64,000 bases of DNA from Brachybacterium fresconis (lineage in GTDB: Bacteria > Actinomycetota > Actinomycetes > Actinomycetales > Dermabacteraceae). The notes beneath the pieces are model-generated. The model searched no databases, was not told the origin of the DNA, and saw only the letters and a program-made list of their open reading frames with translations. The stretch is taken from positions 186,001-250,000 of the forward strand of contig NZ_JAGIOC010000001.1 of NCBI RefSeq assembly GCF_017876515.1, written 5' to 3'. Positions 45,181 to 53,453 of this stretch are shown one piece after another (within the stretch, counting starts at the first letter, position 1; every line of letters starts with the position of its first letter). A program made the position numbers and the translations under genes.

Positions 45181-46415
45181 TTCTCGAAGATTCCGGCCGC
45201 CGCAGAGACCACAGCCTCGGTGCTCGTCACGGCCGTGTACCGCTGCCGGTTGACCGCCGCCGTGTGGCCGAAGAGCCGGGTGCGGGTCGCCTCGGGAAGC
45301 ACGTCGTACAGCAGCGTGTTGTTCGTGGTGCGCCAGGAGTGCCCCCGCTCGTACTCGAACATCTCGATGTGGAGCTGCTCGGCGAGCTCCCGGTAGAGCG
45401 CCGCGAGCTTCCGATCACGGTTGCGGGGGTCCCAGACCTTCGCTTGGTCAGTCGGCGAAGGGAAGAGCCACGGACTCCCAGAATCCAGCCGCGTCGCGAG
45501 ACGCTTACTGACCGCGGGAGCAAGGACAGGTACTGGACGGCCCGTACGCGTCTTCGTGGCATCCGGGGGCAGTTCGACGATGAAGGTGCCGGAGGCGTCC
45601 ACGTGGCAGTCCTCCGTGGGCCTCATGCACAGCTCGGAGGTGCGGAGCCCCGTCGTCGCTTGCGCGAGCACGATGTCGATGCATGCGGCCCGCTCGATCA
45701 CCCGTTGCTCCCGCGTCCACCGTCCGCGCTTCGGCGCTTCCACATCCTCCGGGTCGGCGGCGAGTAGGTACTCGATGGCCGCGCGGTACTGCTCCGCGGT
45801 CAGCGCCCGCCCGCCCCGCGAGTATGCCGGCCTCTTGGCCCCGGACAGGTCGAGGTCCAGATCCATGAGGGGGTTGTACTCGATCACCTCGTCCACGCGC
45901 AGCGGTGCCGCCAGGTACTTCTTCGCCACCGTCTTCGCATGCTTCGCGTTGACCGCACCGTGCAGTCTCCCGATCTCCTCCAGACACGAGGTCAGGGCCC
46001 GGGGCCGCATCGCCTCTCGCAGCGAGAGACCGGCCAACGCATGGGCGTGCTTGCATGCCTCGTCTCCGCACTCGCCGCGCAGTAGCCGGTAGGCCAGCTC
46101 GTAACGTCTCGTGGTGCTGTCGGCGAGACGCTCAGCACGAATAGCCGGGAGGGTGACCGTGTCCAGATAGTCGAGGGTCTTGCTGGTGCCCTTCCATCCA
46201 CCGTCGCCGGAACCACTCAATAGGTCTGCAGCCCTCGCCCTCGCTCGAGCCCTGACCTTGCCCTTCGCCGGCCCCTGGGTGAGCGGGCGCATGAGCCGTC
46301 CGCTATGAAGCCGAATCGACCAACGCATAGCGAAACCGTCGCGGTACGGGAATACCTGAGCCCTGTCGATGCTGTGTTCCCCGGGTTCCAACCTGGTGGT
46401 CGCGGCTCGGGACAT
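45177..46415 (-). CDS. Tyrosine integrase of the tRNA-Pro element
   Basis: Site-specific recombinase of 412 residues that probably integrated the element at the tRNA 3' end 140 bp away. The C-terminal catalytic domain has Arg in TTGLRTSELC (about 265), HSWRTTNNTL (His-x-x-Arg, about 358), GHTAAVNRQRY with the second His and the nucleophilic Tyr (about 385). The middle part is a core-binding domain (about 85-190). The frame opens 27 bases earlier, but the ATG at 46415 is preceded by AGAGGAGATGGGAGC. Orientation toward the attachment site is standard for integrative elements. Confidence 0.93.
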   Translation of the reverse strand: MSRAATTRLEPGEHSIDRAQVFPYRDGFAMRWSIRLHSGRLMRPLTQGPAKGKVRARARARAADLLSGSGDGGWKGTSKTLDYLDTVTLPAIRAERLADSTTRRYELAYRLLRGECGDEACKHAHALAGLSLREAMRPRALTSCLEEIGRLHGAVNAKHAKTVAKKYLAAPLRVDEVIEYNPLMDLDLDLSGAKRPAYSRGGRALTAEQYRAAIEYLLAADPEDVEAPKRGRWTREQRVIERAACIDIVLAQATTGLRTSELCMRPTEDCHVDASGTFIVELPPDATKTRTGRPVPVLAPAVSKRLATRLDSGSPWLFPSPTDQAKVWDPRNRDRKLAALYRELAEQLHIEMFEYERGHSWRTTNNTLLYDVLPEATRTRLFGHTAAVNRQRYTAVTSTEAVVSAAAGIFEK

Positions 46416-46493
46416 GCTCCCATCTCCTCTCGTCGTCCACATCAGCCTAAGCCGCGATCGTCGTCGGCGTAGTCCCCCTGTACTGAACCCGCC

Positions 46494-46585
46494 GGGAGAT
46501 CAGCAGTCCGCGAGCAGGGAGATGAACGGTCCGCTGACGAGGAGATCAACTGCCCGACCACAGGGAGATCACTCCATCCCGTCAC
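46494..46585. repeat. Four direct repeats with exact 23-bp period
   Basis: Copies of GGGAGAT or AGGAGAT end at 46500, 46523, 46546 and 46569, exactly 23 bases apart; each continues with a related tail (CA-C/GTCC-like). They fill part of the 315-bp gap between the integrase and the excisionase-like gene, both of which start outward from it. They may be iteron-like protein-binding sites or the repeated terminal sites of a lost IS21-type element. The rest of the gap shows no gene. Confidence 0.8.
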
Positions 46586-46757
46586 ATGGCACTCCGCACG
46601 GGTCCGGAGCAGCTTGCACCAGGAGGACTTCGCGTTAAGCACCATGATCCCTGCTGTGCCCGCCGTTACCTCTGCGACATGTCCCGTGAGTCCTCGCCCC
46701 CGCCCACTGATGGGAGCACGAGGGGCCGAGTCGCGGCCCCAGTAAGATCCGGAGGAC

Positions 46758-46979
46758 ATGATGCCCCGCAAGACACAGCCCCGCGAGGGTGCGACGATCG
46801 ACGACCTGCTCACCGCCCGCGAAGTGGGAGAGATACTCGGGCTCTCCGCAGGCACACTTGCGAACTGGCGGAGCCTCGGGATCGGCCCCACCAACTTCAA
46901 GGTCGGCGGGCGCGTCAGGTACCGTGCTTCAAGCGTCAACGACTGGATCGCAGAGCAGGAGCACGACGCCGTCGGCTGA
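46758..46979 (+). CDS. Excisionase-like helix-turn-helix protein
   Basis: A 73-residue DNA-binding protein of the MerR/excisionase (HTH_17) type. LLTAREVGEILGLSAGTLANW is the helix-turn-helix (split about 17-37) and GPTNFKVGGRVRYRASSVNDW is the wing, ending in an acidic tail. Such proteins act as directionality factors that help the integrase excise an element. GGAGGAC precedes the ATG. It lies divergent from the integrase across the 23-bp repeat array. Confidence 0.85.
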   Translation: MMPRKTQPREGATIDDLLTAREVGEILGLSAGTLANWRSLGIGPTNFKVGGRVRYRASSVNDWIAEQEHDAVG

Positions 46980-47128
46980 GCGCCACCCGTCGGGCCGGTA
47001 CTCAGTGGCGAACTGGACCCCCTTGGACGTCCCGGCGGCACTGATCGATGAAGGCCTGGGTCGTGTGGGGCCGAGGGGCAGGATGCGTGCTCTGCTCGCT
47101 CCGGCCCGAGGACTCGGAGGGAGATGCC

Positions 47129-47324
47129 GTGGGTGCAGAGCTCGAAACCACGTCCCCGTATATCCCTGCGATCAGCCCCGAGGACGTCCAAAGCGTCGGG
47201 AACCTCCTGACATCCAGTAGGTCCGCAGAGACGCGCCGCTCCTACGCCTCCGCCATCCGCACCTTCACCACCTGGTGCCGCGAGCGCGGATACCGTAGCT
47301 TCCCGGCCTCACCTGAAGTTATCG
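47129..47324 (+). pseudogene. Truncated tyrosine recombinase, N-terminal fragment
   Basis: The GTG at 47129, preceded by GGAGGGAG, starts a frame of about 65 residues containing LLTSSRSAETRRSYASAIRT followed by a Trp/Cys-Arg motif and FPASPEVI, the core-binding domain of XerC/D-like phage integrases. It stops exactly where the left end of the ISL3 element begins (47325). The rest of the gene is not found to the right of the element, so the insertion was accompanied or followed by a deletion. Confidence 0.75.
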
Positions 47325-48769
47325 GGCTCTTCCCGGTTCGTGGTGATGGGGAGCGTCGCGTCGTTGGCGTAGAACGGCTCGTGGTCCTGCTGTGATGGGT
47401 GTTGTCAAGACATCCACATTCCAGAGGACCACGAGCCTGTGCACGAGAATACTGGTTCGCAGCGGGATGCTGCGAGCACGATCTTCAACCTGCCCAACTA
47501 CCGCGTCATCGATGCCGTCGACCTGCCCGATGGCAGCCGGCGGGTGGTGATCGCCTCGACCGTCCCGCCGGGCTGTCCGTCCTGCGGGGCGCTCGCGACG
47601 CAGGTCCACTCCCGCCGGATGCAGCAAGTCAGGGACGTTCCCGTCGCCGGGGCGACGGTGGTGGTGTGGGCCAAGCGGCGCTGGTTCTGTCTCGAGCCGG
47701 CCTGCGCCCGGGGCACGTTCGCTGAGGCCACCGAGCAGATCCCCCGATACGCCCGCTCGACCACCAGGCTGCGCGATCAAGTCGTCTCGGCCGTGATCAC
47801 CTCCGGCCGGGCAGCTTCCGAGGTCGCCCGGGCCCACGGCGTCTCGTGGTGGCTGGTCCAGGCCGCCCTCAGCGCCGCTGCCGTGGTCCTGACCGACGTC
47901 GAGAAGACGTGCGTGACCCGGCTGGGCATCGATGAGCACCGCTACCGGTCAGTGCGCTGGTTCCGCACCGATCAGGGCTCCTGGAGGCGGTTCGAGCCGT
48001 GGATGACGACACTGGTCGACCTGGCCACCGGGCAGGTCCTGGGCATCGTCGACGGCCGCGACAGCGCCACCGTCGGGGACTGGCTCGCCCAGCGCTCCGA
48101 GGCCTGGCGGGAGCGGATCGAGATCGTCGCGATCGACCCCTCGGCCGCGTTCCGCAAAGCACTACGGACCTACCTGCCCCGCGCCGCGGTCTCGGTCGAC
48201 AAGTTCCACCTCGTAAAGCTCGGCAACGACATGGTCACCACCATCAGGCAGCGCCTGGCCCGCACCCACCGCGGTCGCCGGGGCCGCAAGGACGACCCGG
48301 CCTGGGCCCACCGGATGCTGCTGCTACGCGGCGGCGACACCCTCACCCCGCGAGCCTGGGAGCGGCTCGAGGACGTGTTCCGCACCGATGACCCCACCGA
48401 CGAGCTCTCCGCCGCCTGGGGCATCAAGGAGCAACTCCGCCGCCTGCTGGCCACCGACACCCTCGCCCAGGCCTGGGACGAACGGATGCGGATGGGCTAC
48501 TTCGCCCAGATCGCGAACATGCCCGAGGCGACAAAGCTCTACGACACCGTCGTGGCCTGGTGGGACGCGATCGAGGTCCTCATCGTCACCGGCGCGACCA
48601 CCGCCCGCGTCGAGGCCGCGAACACCGGCATCAAGAACATCAAACGCACCGGCCGCGGATTCCGCAACGCGGAGAACTACCGGATGCGTATCCTGCTGAC
48701 CAGCGCCGCGAGAACCGTAGCGTGAACACCCTCCACAGCAGGGTCATTCACCACGAACCGCGAAGAGCC
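47325..48769 (+). mobile_element. ISL3-family insertion sequence
   Basis: About 1.45 kb bounded by inverted repeats: GGCTCTTCCCGGTTCGTGGT at the left and, on the reverse strand of the right end, GGCTCTTCGCGGTTCGTGGT (19 of 20 identical). It holds one complete transposase gene. The flanking octamers differ (AGTTATCG left, GTCTACGG right), so the usual 8-bp target duplication is absent, pointing to a rearrangement after insertion. Confidence 0.9.
47439..48725 (+). CDS. ISL3-family transposase
   Basis: DDE transposase of 428 residues. The N-terminal zinc-ribbon has CPSCGALATQVH and FCLEPAC, then a helix-turn-helix (GRAASEVARAHGVSWWLVQ). The catalytic acidic residues are in RLGIDEHRYRS (about 165), IEIVAIDPSAAFRKAL (about 228) and RVEAANTGIKNIKR (about 400). 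The frame is intact with a GTG start, so the copy may be active. Confidence 0.95.
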   Translation: MHENTGSQRDAASTIFNLPNYRVIDAVDLPDGSRRVVIASTVPPGCPSCGALATQVHSRRMQQVRDVPVAGATVVVWAKRRWFCLEPACARGTFAEATEQIPRYARSTTRLRDQVVSAVITSGRAASEVARAHGVSWWLVQAALSAAAVVLTDVEKTCVTRLGIDEHRYRSVRWFRTDQGSWRRFEPWMTTLVDLATGQVLGIVDGRDSATVGDWLAQRSEAWRERIEIVAIDPSAAFRKALRTYLPRAAVSVDKFHLVKLGNDMVTTIRQRLARTHRGRRGRKDDPAWAHRMLLLRGGDTLTPRAWERLEDVFRTDDPTDELSAAWGIKEQLRRLLATDTLAQAWDERMRMGYFAQIANMPEATKLYDTVVAWWDAIEVLIVTGATTARVEAANTGIKNIKRTGRGFRNAENYRMRILLTSAARTVA

Positions 48770-48883
48770 GTCTACGGCAGGCGAGGGTGCGTTCGATCCC
48801 CAGTGGCAGACGTTTCGTGCTCCCGCTAACTGGGCAACGCCTGAACTGCCACCGGAATACTCGGTGATGGGATCCGCCTGGAG

Positions 48884-49303
48884 ATGGTCGCGAGAAGAGA
48901 AGTGCTGATCGAGAGAATGCGAGACCCGGACCGACCCATGGGCGGCGATCGGCAAAACTCCGGCGTGGCCCGTGGGCGTGCCGCGCAGCTCTTGTCGCGT
49001 CGGCGCGAGGTGGAGTCGCGGCTGCAGGAGATCGAGGACGAGCTCACGGCGCTGCGTCGCACCCGTGAGGGCGCGGCGGACGACGACGAGCACGATCCCG
49101 ACGGGGTGCCGCTGTCGGAGCAGTGGTCCCGCCTGGAGGGCCTGCGGCGTGCGCGGGCCGGCGTGCTCGCCGGGGTCGACCAGGCGGAGGCGCGCCTGGA
49201 ACGCGGTGAGGACGGCCGCTGCCGACGCTGCGGAGGCGCGATCTCCCCGGCGCGGCTCGCGGCCCGCCCCGAGGCCACGACCTGCATCGACTGCGCCTTC
49301 TGA
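48884..49303 (+). CDS. TraR/DksA-type zinc-finger protein
   Basis: A 139-residue protein with a coiled-coil (RRREVESRLQEIEDELTALR, about 40-60) and a C-terminal four-Cys zinc finger CRRCGGAISPARLAARPEAT ending in CIDC. This is the TraR/DksA layout; family members bind RNA polymerase in its secondary channel. The finger is complete. The first ~30 residues are doubtful, since an ATG at 48917 is also possible. Confidence 0.85.
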   Translation: MVARREVLIERMRDPDRPMGGDRQNSGVARGRAAQLLSRRREVESRLQEIEDELTALRRTREGAADDDEHDPDGVPLSEQWSRLEGLRRARAGVLAGVDQAEARLERGEDGRCRRCGGAISPARLAARPEATTCIDCAF

Positions 49304-49317
49304 AGGAGCGCTGAGGA

Positions 49318-50286
49318 TCAGTCGGACGGTGGATGTCTCCGATGCAGCGTCCCCGCGTAGCGCGTCGCTTCGCGCAGTCGCTCGATGTTCTCCGGATCGC
49401 CCTGGTGCTGCGACTCCCAGTAGAAGGAGGCGACGAACCGTGCGTACGAGATGTCGAGGGCGAGCGCCGGATCGGCGTCTGCAGCAGTGCAGAATGCGCG
49501 CACGACCTCCGTCATCGCCGCACCGGGATCCGGTGCCCCCACGATCTTCGGCAGCAGGCTCCGCAGGACGGTGTGGGCCTCGTGCTCGACCGGACCGGCG
49601 ACGAAGAGGGGATCGATGGCGATCCAGGTTCCGTCGCCGGGGCGCATGATGTTCTCGAAGCTGAGATCGCCGTGGGTCAGCGTCCCGGACCGGGTTCGGC
49701 CCAGTCGCTCCACGGCCCCGACGGCGGCGGCGAAGGTCCTCCCGTCCACGGCGATGCCGAGGCGGTGGGCGGCCTCGTGCTGTTCCTCGAGCTGTTCGAG
49801 CCAGGGCCCGGCCCCCTCGGCGAGCTGGGGTGCATCGCGCGGAGCCGGGACCTCCGCGATGCGGCCCGCGACACGTCCCGCGATCGATACAGCCTCGAGG
49901 GAGCGCATCCGCTTGCTCACCTCGGCGAGCGTCGGGCCGTCCATGAACTCCAGGAGCAGCGCGCTGCGCTCGAGATCGGCGTCGTGGACCTCGACGGTGC
50001 CGTGCCCATGGAGCGCGGACAGCGCGCGGTGCTCAGCGTGGACGTCGGCGATCGGGGAGAGCAGCTTCAGGGCAGCCGGGCGGGTCCCCCGCACGGTCAC
50101 GGGCAGGACGATGCCGGTGCCGCCGAAGGACGGCGGTCCTGCCTGCTCGAGCTCCCAGCGACGGGCGACGTCGTCGCAGACGCCCGAGATGGAGTCCAGC
50201 CAGGCGCGGCACGCCTCGTCGTCCTGGCCCAGGACCCGATGGCGGAAGGCTTCGTCCACGGTGGGGAGCCAGCGCATTGTCATCAC
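49318..50286 (-). CDS. Aminoglycoside/hydroxyurea phosphotransferase-like kinase, APH(6) family
   Basis: Small-molecule kinase of 322 residues resembling the streptomycin 6-phosphotransferase/hydroxyurea kinase family. The catalytic loop is LTHGDLSFENIMRPGDG (Asp about 206), followed by WIAIDPLFVAGPVEHEA, where IDP carries the metal-binding Asp. ALKLLSPIADVHAEHRAL holds the ATP-binding Lys and Glu. Whether it confers resistance or acts on another substrate cannot be said from sequence. It is convergent with the DksA-like gene and 17 bp after the SDR stop region on the same strand. Confidence 0.88.
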   Translation of the reverse strand: MMTMRWLPTVDEAFRHRVLGQDDEACRAWLDSISGVCDDVARRWELEQAGPPSFGGTGIVLPVTVRGTRPAALKLLSPIADVHAEHRALSALHGHGTVEVHDADLERSALLLEFMDGPTLAEVSKRMRSLEAVSIAGRVAGRIAEVPAPRDAPQLAEGAGPWLEQLEEQHEAAHRLGIAVDGRTFAAAVGAVERLGRTRSGTLTHGDLSFENIMRPGDGTWIAIDPLFVAGPVEHEAHTVLRSLLPKIVGAPDPGAAMTEVVRAFCTAADADPALALDISYARFVASFYWESQHQGDPENIERLREATRYAGTLHRRHPPSD

Positions 50287-50303
50287 GAGGCGCCTCGGAC
50301 CTC

Positions 50304-50897
50304 TCAGACGGAGATCGTTCGTCCTGTGCCCACCCCGTCGACCGCACGGACGAAGGCGCGGGCCACCTCGGCGTCGGAGACGGGGCGGTGGCCGGGGAAC
50401 GTCGCGTGGTGGTGCGGGGAGTTCTCGAGCACGTCGGGGGAGACGACGTTCAGGCGGATGCCGCGCGGTGCCTCGGTCGCCGCCGTGGTCACGAAGGACT
50501 CGATCGCCCCGTTCGCCGCTGCGGCGGCCGAGGCGGTCGCGATCGGCTCCCGGGAGAGCACGCCGGAGGTCAGCGTGACCGAGCCACCGTCCCTCAGGTG
50601 CTCGAAGGCGTGACGGACCACGTCGAGCTGCCCGAGGGTCTTCACGGCGAAGGCGTCGGCGTAGTCCTCACGGGTGAGCTCGGTGACCGGCTTGAAGGGC
50701 ACCTCGCCGGCGGCGACGACCACGGCGTCCAGCGCGTCGAGCGACGCGAACAGTGCTGCGATCGAGGCGGTGTCGGCGAGATCCACCGACGGGTCGCTCG
50801 AGCGGGAGGCTCGGACGACCTCATGCCCCTGCTCCTCGAGCGCTGACGCTGCGACGCGGCCGATGTTCCCGGTCGCTCCGATGACGAGCACCTTCAT
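50304..50897 (-). CDS. Short-chain dehydrogenase/reductase
   Basis: Atypical short SDR of 197 residues. MKVLVIGATGNIGRVAASAL is a Rossmann motif of the NAD(P)-binding type and VVVAAGEVPF replaces the usual NNAG. VTLTSGVLSREP holds the catalytic Ser, but the Tyr-x-x-x-Lys pair is not evident (SAAAAANGAIESF takes its place), as in the YwnB/short SDR branch. GGAAGGAG precedes the ATG at 50897; the frame opens further upstream without a ribosome site. Likely cotranscribed with the kinase gene. Confidence 0.82.
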   Translation of the reverse strand: MKVLVIGATGNIGRVAASALEEQGHEVVRASRSSDPSVDLADTASIAALFASLDALDAVVVAAGEVPFKPVTELTREDYADAFAVKTLGQLDVVRHAFEHLRDGGSVTLTSGVLSREPIATASAAAAANGAIESFVTTAATEAPRGIRLNVVSPDVLENSPHHHATFPGHRPVSDAEVARAFVRAVDGVGTGRTISV

Positions 50898-51233
50898 GAC
50901 GAGCTCCTTCCGGCGGTCTGAGCGCACGGGTGGCGGCGCGCGTTCGCGAACGTACCACCGGGACGTCGTGCGCCACCGTGCTGGTCCCGGATCGACACGG
51001 CAGAGCACGCCCCGCACTCGCCGCGTTCGATCTCCGTGGCACCCGGGACCGGTGACGCCACCCAGGATTCGTCTGCCGCCCTCTCCCCTCGAGGGCTTCG
51101 GCAGTGCTGCGATCCTCTTGCGGTGGACCGACCGCACGTGGTCGCTGGTCTCGTCGATCCCGCGAACAGCTGGTCCGGGAGGCCTCGCGCGATGCCTTGT
51201 CGCGCTCAGTGCATCGAGTGAGAGCGTCACTTT

Positions 51234-51412
51234 CTACAGTGAGGGCATCAGTTTCGACAGGGAGAGCCATGCGCCCGGCGGCGAATCCGTCAGGCAGCGG
51301 GCCAGGGTCGATTTTCCGGAGCCGGCGTATCCGGAGATGCCGACGACGAGGGGATGTCGCGACGCGGCGCGGCGGGGGAGGCGAGGTGCTCGAGAACGCT
51401 CTCACGGTCCAT
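51234..51412 (-). pseudogene. Decayed uridine-kinase-like P-loop protein
   Basis: From the ATG at 51412 the minus strand reads MDRESVLEHLASPAAPRRD, then a one-base shift leads into HPLVVGISGYAGSGKSTLAR, a good Walker A of the uridine/nucleoside kinase type, which soon ends at a TAG (51234-51236). A normal protein would be about 200 residues. The 563-bp gap 50898-51460 holds nothing else that I can recognise. Confidence 0.7.
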
Positions 51413-51460
51413 TCGGCGAGTGCGGCGCCCATAGCCGGGTCGCCTTCTTGCGCGGACGTA

Positions 51461-51955
51461 TCAGCCCGTCGTGCCGATGAGCCGTTCGAAGATGACGCGC
51501 GACGCCGCGAATCCCTGGGCTTCGAAGAAGCGGTGAGCCTCCTCGTTGAGCGACCATGAGTCCAGGCGGATGGTGTCTGCGGATGCCTGCTGTGCCCTGT
51601 CGAGGATTTCCGCCATGAGGAGCGCGCCGACGTGCTGACGGCGGGCATCCTGATCCACGGCGATGTGGTGCACGTACAGGGACGTGTGGGGGCACAGGAA
51701 GGGCGATTCCGGTCGCGACGCCGCGTCCGCCAGAAGGTACCCGAGGGCCCTCCCGTCATCGGCCTCCGCGATGAGGACGGTGACGCCGGCTGCGAGGCGG
51801 TCGATGAGGAAATCGCGCAGCGCTCCCTCGTGGGCCGGGCGGAAGAGATCCGGGCGTCCCTCGGCATGGAGCGTCTGCACCTGTATCGCGAGGTTGGTCA
51901 GTGCGTCGGCATCATCGCTCGTGGCATCGCGGACGCGGCACTTGGGGTTCGGCAT
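51461..51955 (-). CDS. GNAT-family N-acetyltransferase
   Basis: Acetyl-CoA-dependent transferase of 164 residues. RVRDATSDDADALTNLAI begins the fold, LYVHHIAVDQDARRQHVGAL is the acetyl-CoA-binding motif A (a variant of Q/RxxGxG/A, about 95-114) and WSLNEEAHRFFEAQGFAAS is motif B. The substrate is unknown. A short ribosome site precedes the start; to its right the ISL3 end fragment begins. Confidence 0.87.
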   Translation of the reverse strand: MPNPKCRVRDATSDDADALTNLAIQVQTLHAEGRPDLFRPAHEGALRDFLIDRLAAGVTVLIAEADDGRALGYLLADAASRPESPFLCPHTSLYVHHIAVDQDARRQHVGALLMAEILDRAQQASADTIRLDSWSLNEEAHRFFEAQGFAASRVIFERLIGTTG

Positions 51956-52010
51956 GGGCAGAGCGTAGCGACGGCTCAGCGCGGGGAACGAGTCCCGTCA
52001 GGGCCGGCGG

Positions 52011-52178
52011 GGCTCTTCCCAGATGAGGGTGTAGGTCGGCCGGGCGCGTCGGTCCGCAGATAGACGTCGAGGTCTCCCGACGATGGAGGTTCCTACGCCA
52101 TCCATCCGAAAGACCTCGACGTGACCGACGCTACCCCGCCGGCCGGCCTCGGCCGCCCTGACCTGACCGCCTTCGCGT
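52011..52178 (+). mobile_element. Solitary left end of an ISL3 element
   Basis: These ~168 bases match the left end of the complete ISL3 copy at 54647 with about five differences, including the inverted repeat, the promoter-side hairpin and the first 19 codons of the transposase. Homology stops abruptly at 52178. A 13-base match to the other IS end (CTCATCCCAATCG) follows in inverted orientation. The remaining 226 bp up to 52404 show nothing recognisable. Confidence 0.88.
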
Positions 52179-52404
52179 CTCATCCCAATCGACCCTGATC
52201 GGGTCTGCTGACCCCCTCGACGAGAACGCAGCGACATCACAGCCACCCAACCCCGACCGGCCGGGAAGCCGGGGCACGTCACATGGCCTGTGCTGCTGGC
52301 GTGTCGAGTGGGTCGTCCAGGGGCGACGCAGGAGCGTCGACGCGACGTGCTGAGAGGTGGTTCCAACCGGGCGCTAGGACACCGGCTACAGGCATGGCGA
52401 TAGG

Positions 52405-53346
52405 TCAGGAACGGCGTCGCTCCCTGCGCAGGAGGGAGCGCAGAGTCTCGGCGTTCGCGTAGCCGACCCGTAGCGCGATCTCGGCGGAGGTGAGGTCCGT
52501 GGTTGCTGAGAGGTGCCGAGCTCGTTCGATGCGAAGCCGTTGGACGAAGCCGAGCGGAGTGAGGTTGAGCGCCGCACGGACTCGTCGTTCGAGGGTGCGC
52601 CGGCTGGTGCCGAGCGACTGCGCGACGAAGGCGACGTTGAACGGTTCGTCCAGGCGGGCGCGCACGAAGCGTTCGAACTCGACGACGATCGGGTCCTCGT
52701 GCCGGAGATGTTCGTAGGCGACGAAGGCCGCCTGCGACGGACGCTCGTCGATGATGAGGAGCTTGGCGACATGTTGGGCCAGGTCGGGGCTGATCGATCG
52801 CACGAGTGAGAGCGCGAGGTCGATGTGGGCGAACGCGGCGCCGGCGGTGACGAGGTTCCCGTCGACCACGACCATGGTGTCGAGATCGAGGGCGACGGTC
52901 GGATAGCGCTTCAGGAACTCCGGCCCCAGGAACCAGCTGGTCGTCGCCCGCCGATGATGCATCCGTCCGGTCTCGGCGACGGCGAACACGCCGGTGCACG
53001 CCGCGGCGATACGGGTGGTCGCGTCGTCGAGGCGCCCGAGCGAGGCGATGACCGAACGAGCATCTCGGCTCTGGAGGGCGTCGTTGGTAGCGGCGGCCGT
53101 GAGGGTTCCAAGCGCAGGGACGACGACCACGTCGAACTCTCCGGACTCCGACAGCGGGTGGTCAACCGACAGGGTCATCGATGCCGTCGTGGTCACTCGC
53201 CGTTTCGGTCCGAGGATGGCGAGTTCGATCGGGTCGATCCGCGGGTCGATATCGCCGCGGGCTCCGTCGGCCACCCGCACGATGTCGATGACCGACGCGA
53301 TAGCCGAACCGAAGCAGCCGTCGATCGCGATCAGTCCGATACGCAT
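52405..53346 (-). CDS. GlxA-family AraC-type transcriptional regulator
   Basis: Regulator of 313 residues joining a DJ-1/PfpI-like N-terminal domain (RIGLIAIDGCFGSAIASVID; AACTGVFAVAETG at the nucleophile-elbow position, Cys about 120) to a C-terminal AraC helix-turn-helix pair (FVAQSLGTSRRTLERRVRA and SAEIALRVGYANAETLRSLL). The ATG at 53346 is preferred over an upstream frame start. It diverges from the small monooxygenase gene across a 107-bp AT-richer gap and probably controls it. Confidence 0.9.
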   Translation of the reverse strand: MRIGLIAIDGCFGSAIASVIDIVRVADGARGDIDPRIDPIELAILGPKRRVTTTASMTLSVDHPLSESGEFDVVVVPALGTLTAAATNDALQSRDARSVIASLGRLDDATTRIAAACTGVFAVAETGRMHHRRATTSWFLGPEFLKRYPTVALDLDTMVVVDGNLVTAGAAFAHIDLALSLVRSISPDLAQHVAKLLIIDERPSQAAFVAYEHLRHEDPIVVEFERFVRARLDEPFNVAFVAQSLGTSRRTLERRVRAALNLTPLGFVQRLRIERARHLSATTDLTSAEIALRVGYANAETLRSLLRRERRRS

Positions 53347-53453
53347 GACGTAAACAATAGCAATACTGCCGTATACGCCACTCCCCACCGGCCCTCGCTC
53401 GTCATACGCTGAACTCGTCCCACGAAGAACCCCGACGTCAAGGAGAGTCCCTC

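Noticed and set aside
46494-46585. CRISPR array at the 23-bp-spaced repeats
   Set aside because: The conserved core is only about 8 bases, the tails are related to each other rather than unique spacers, and there are no cas genes.
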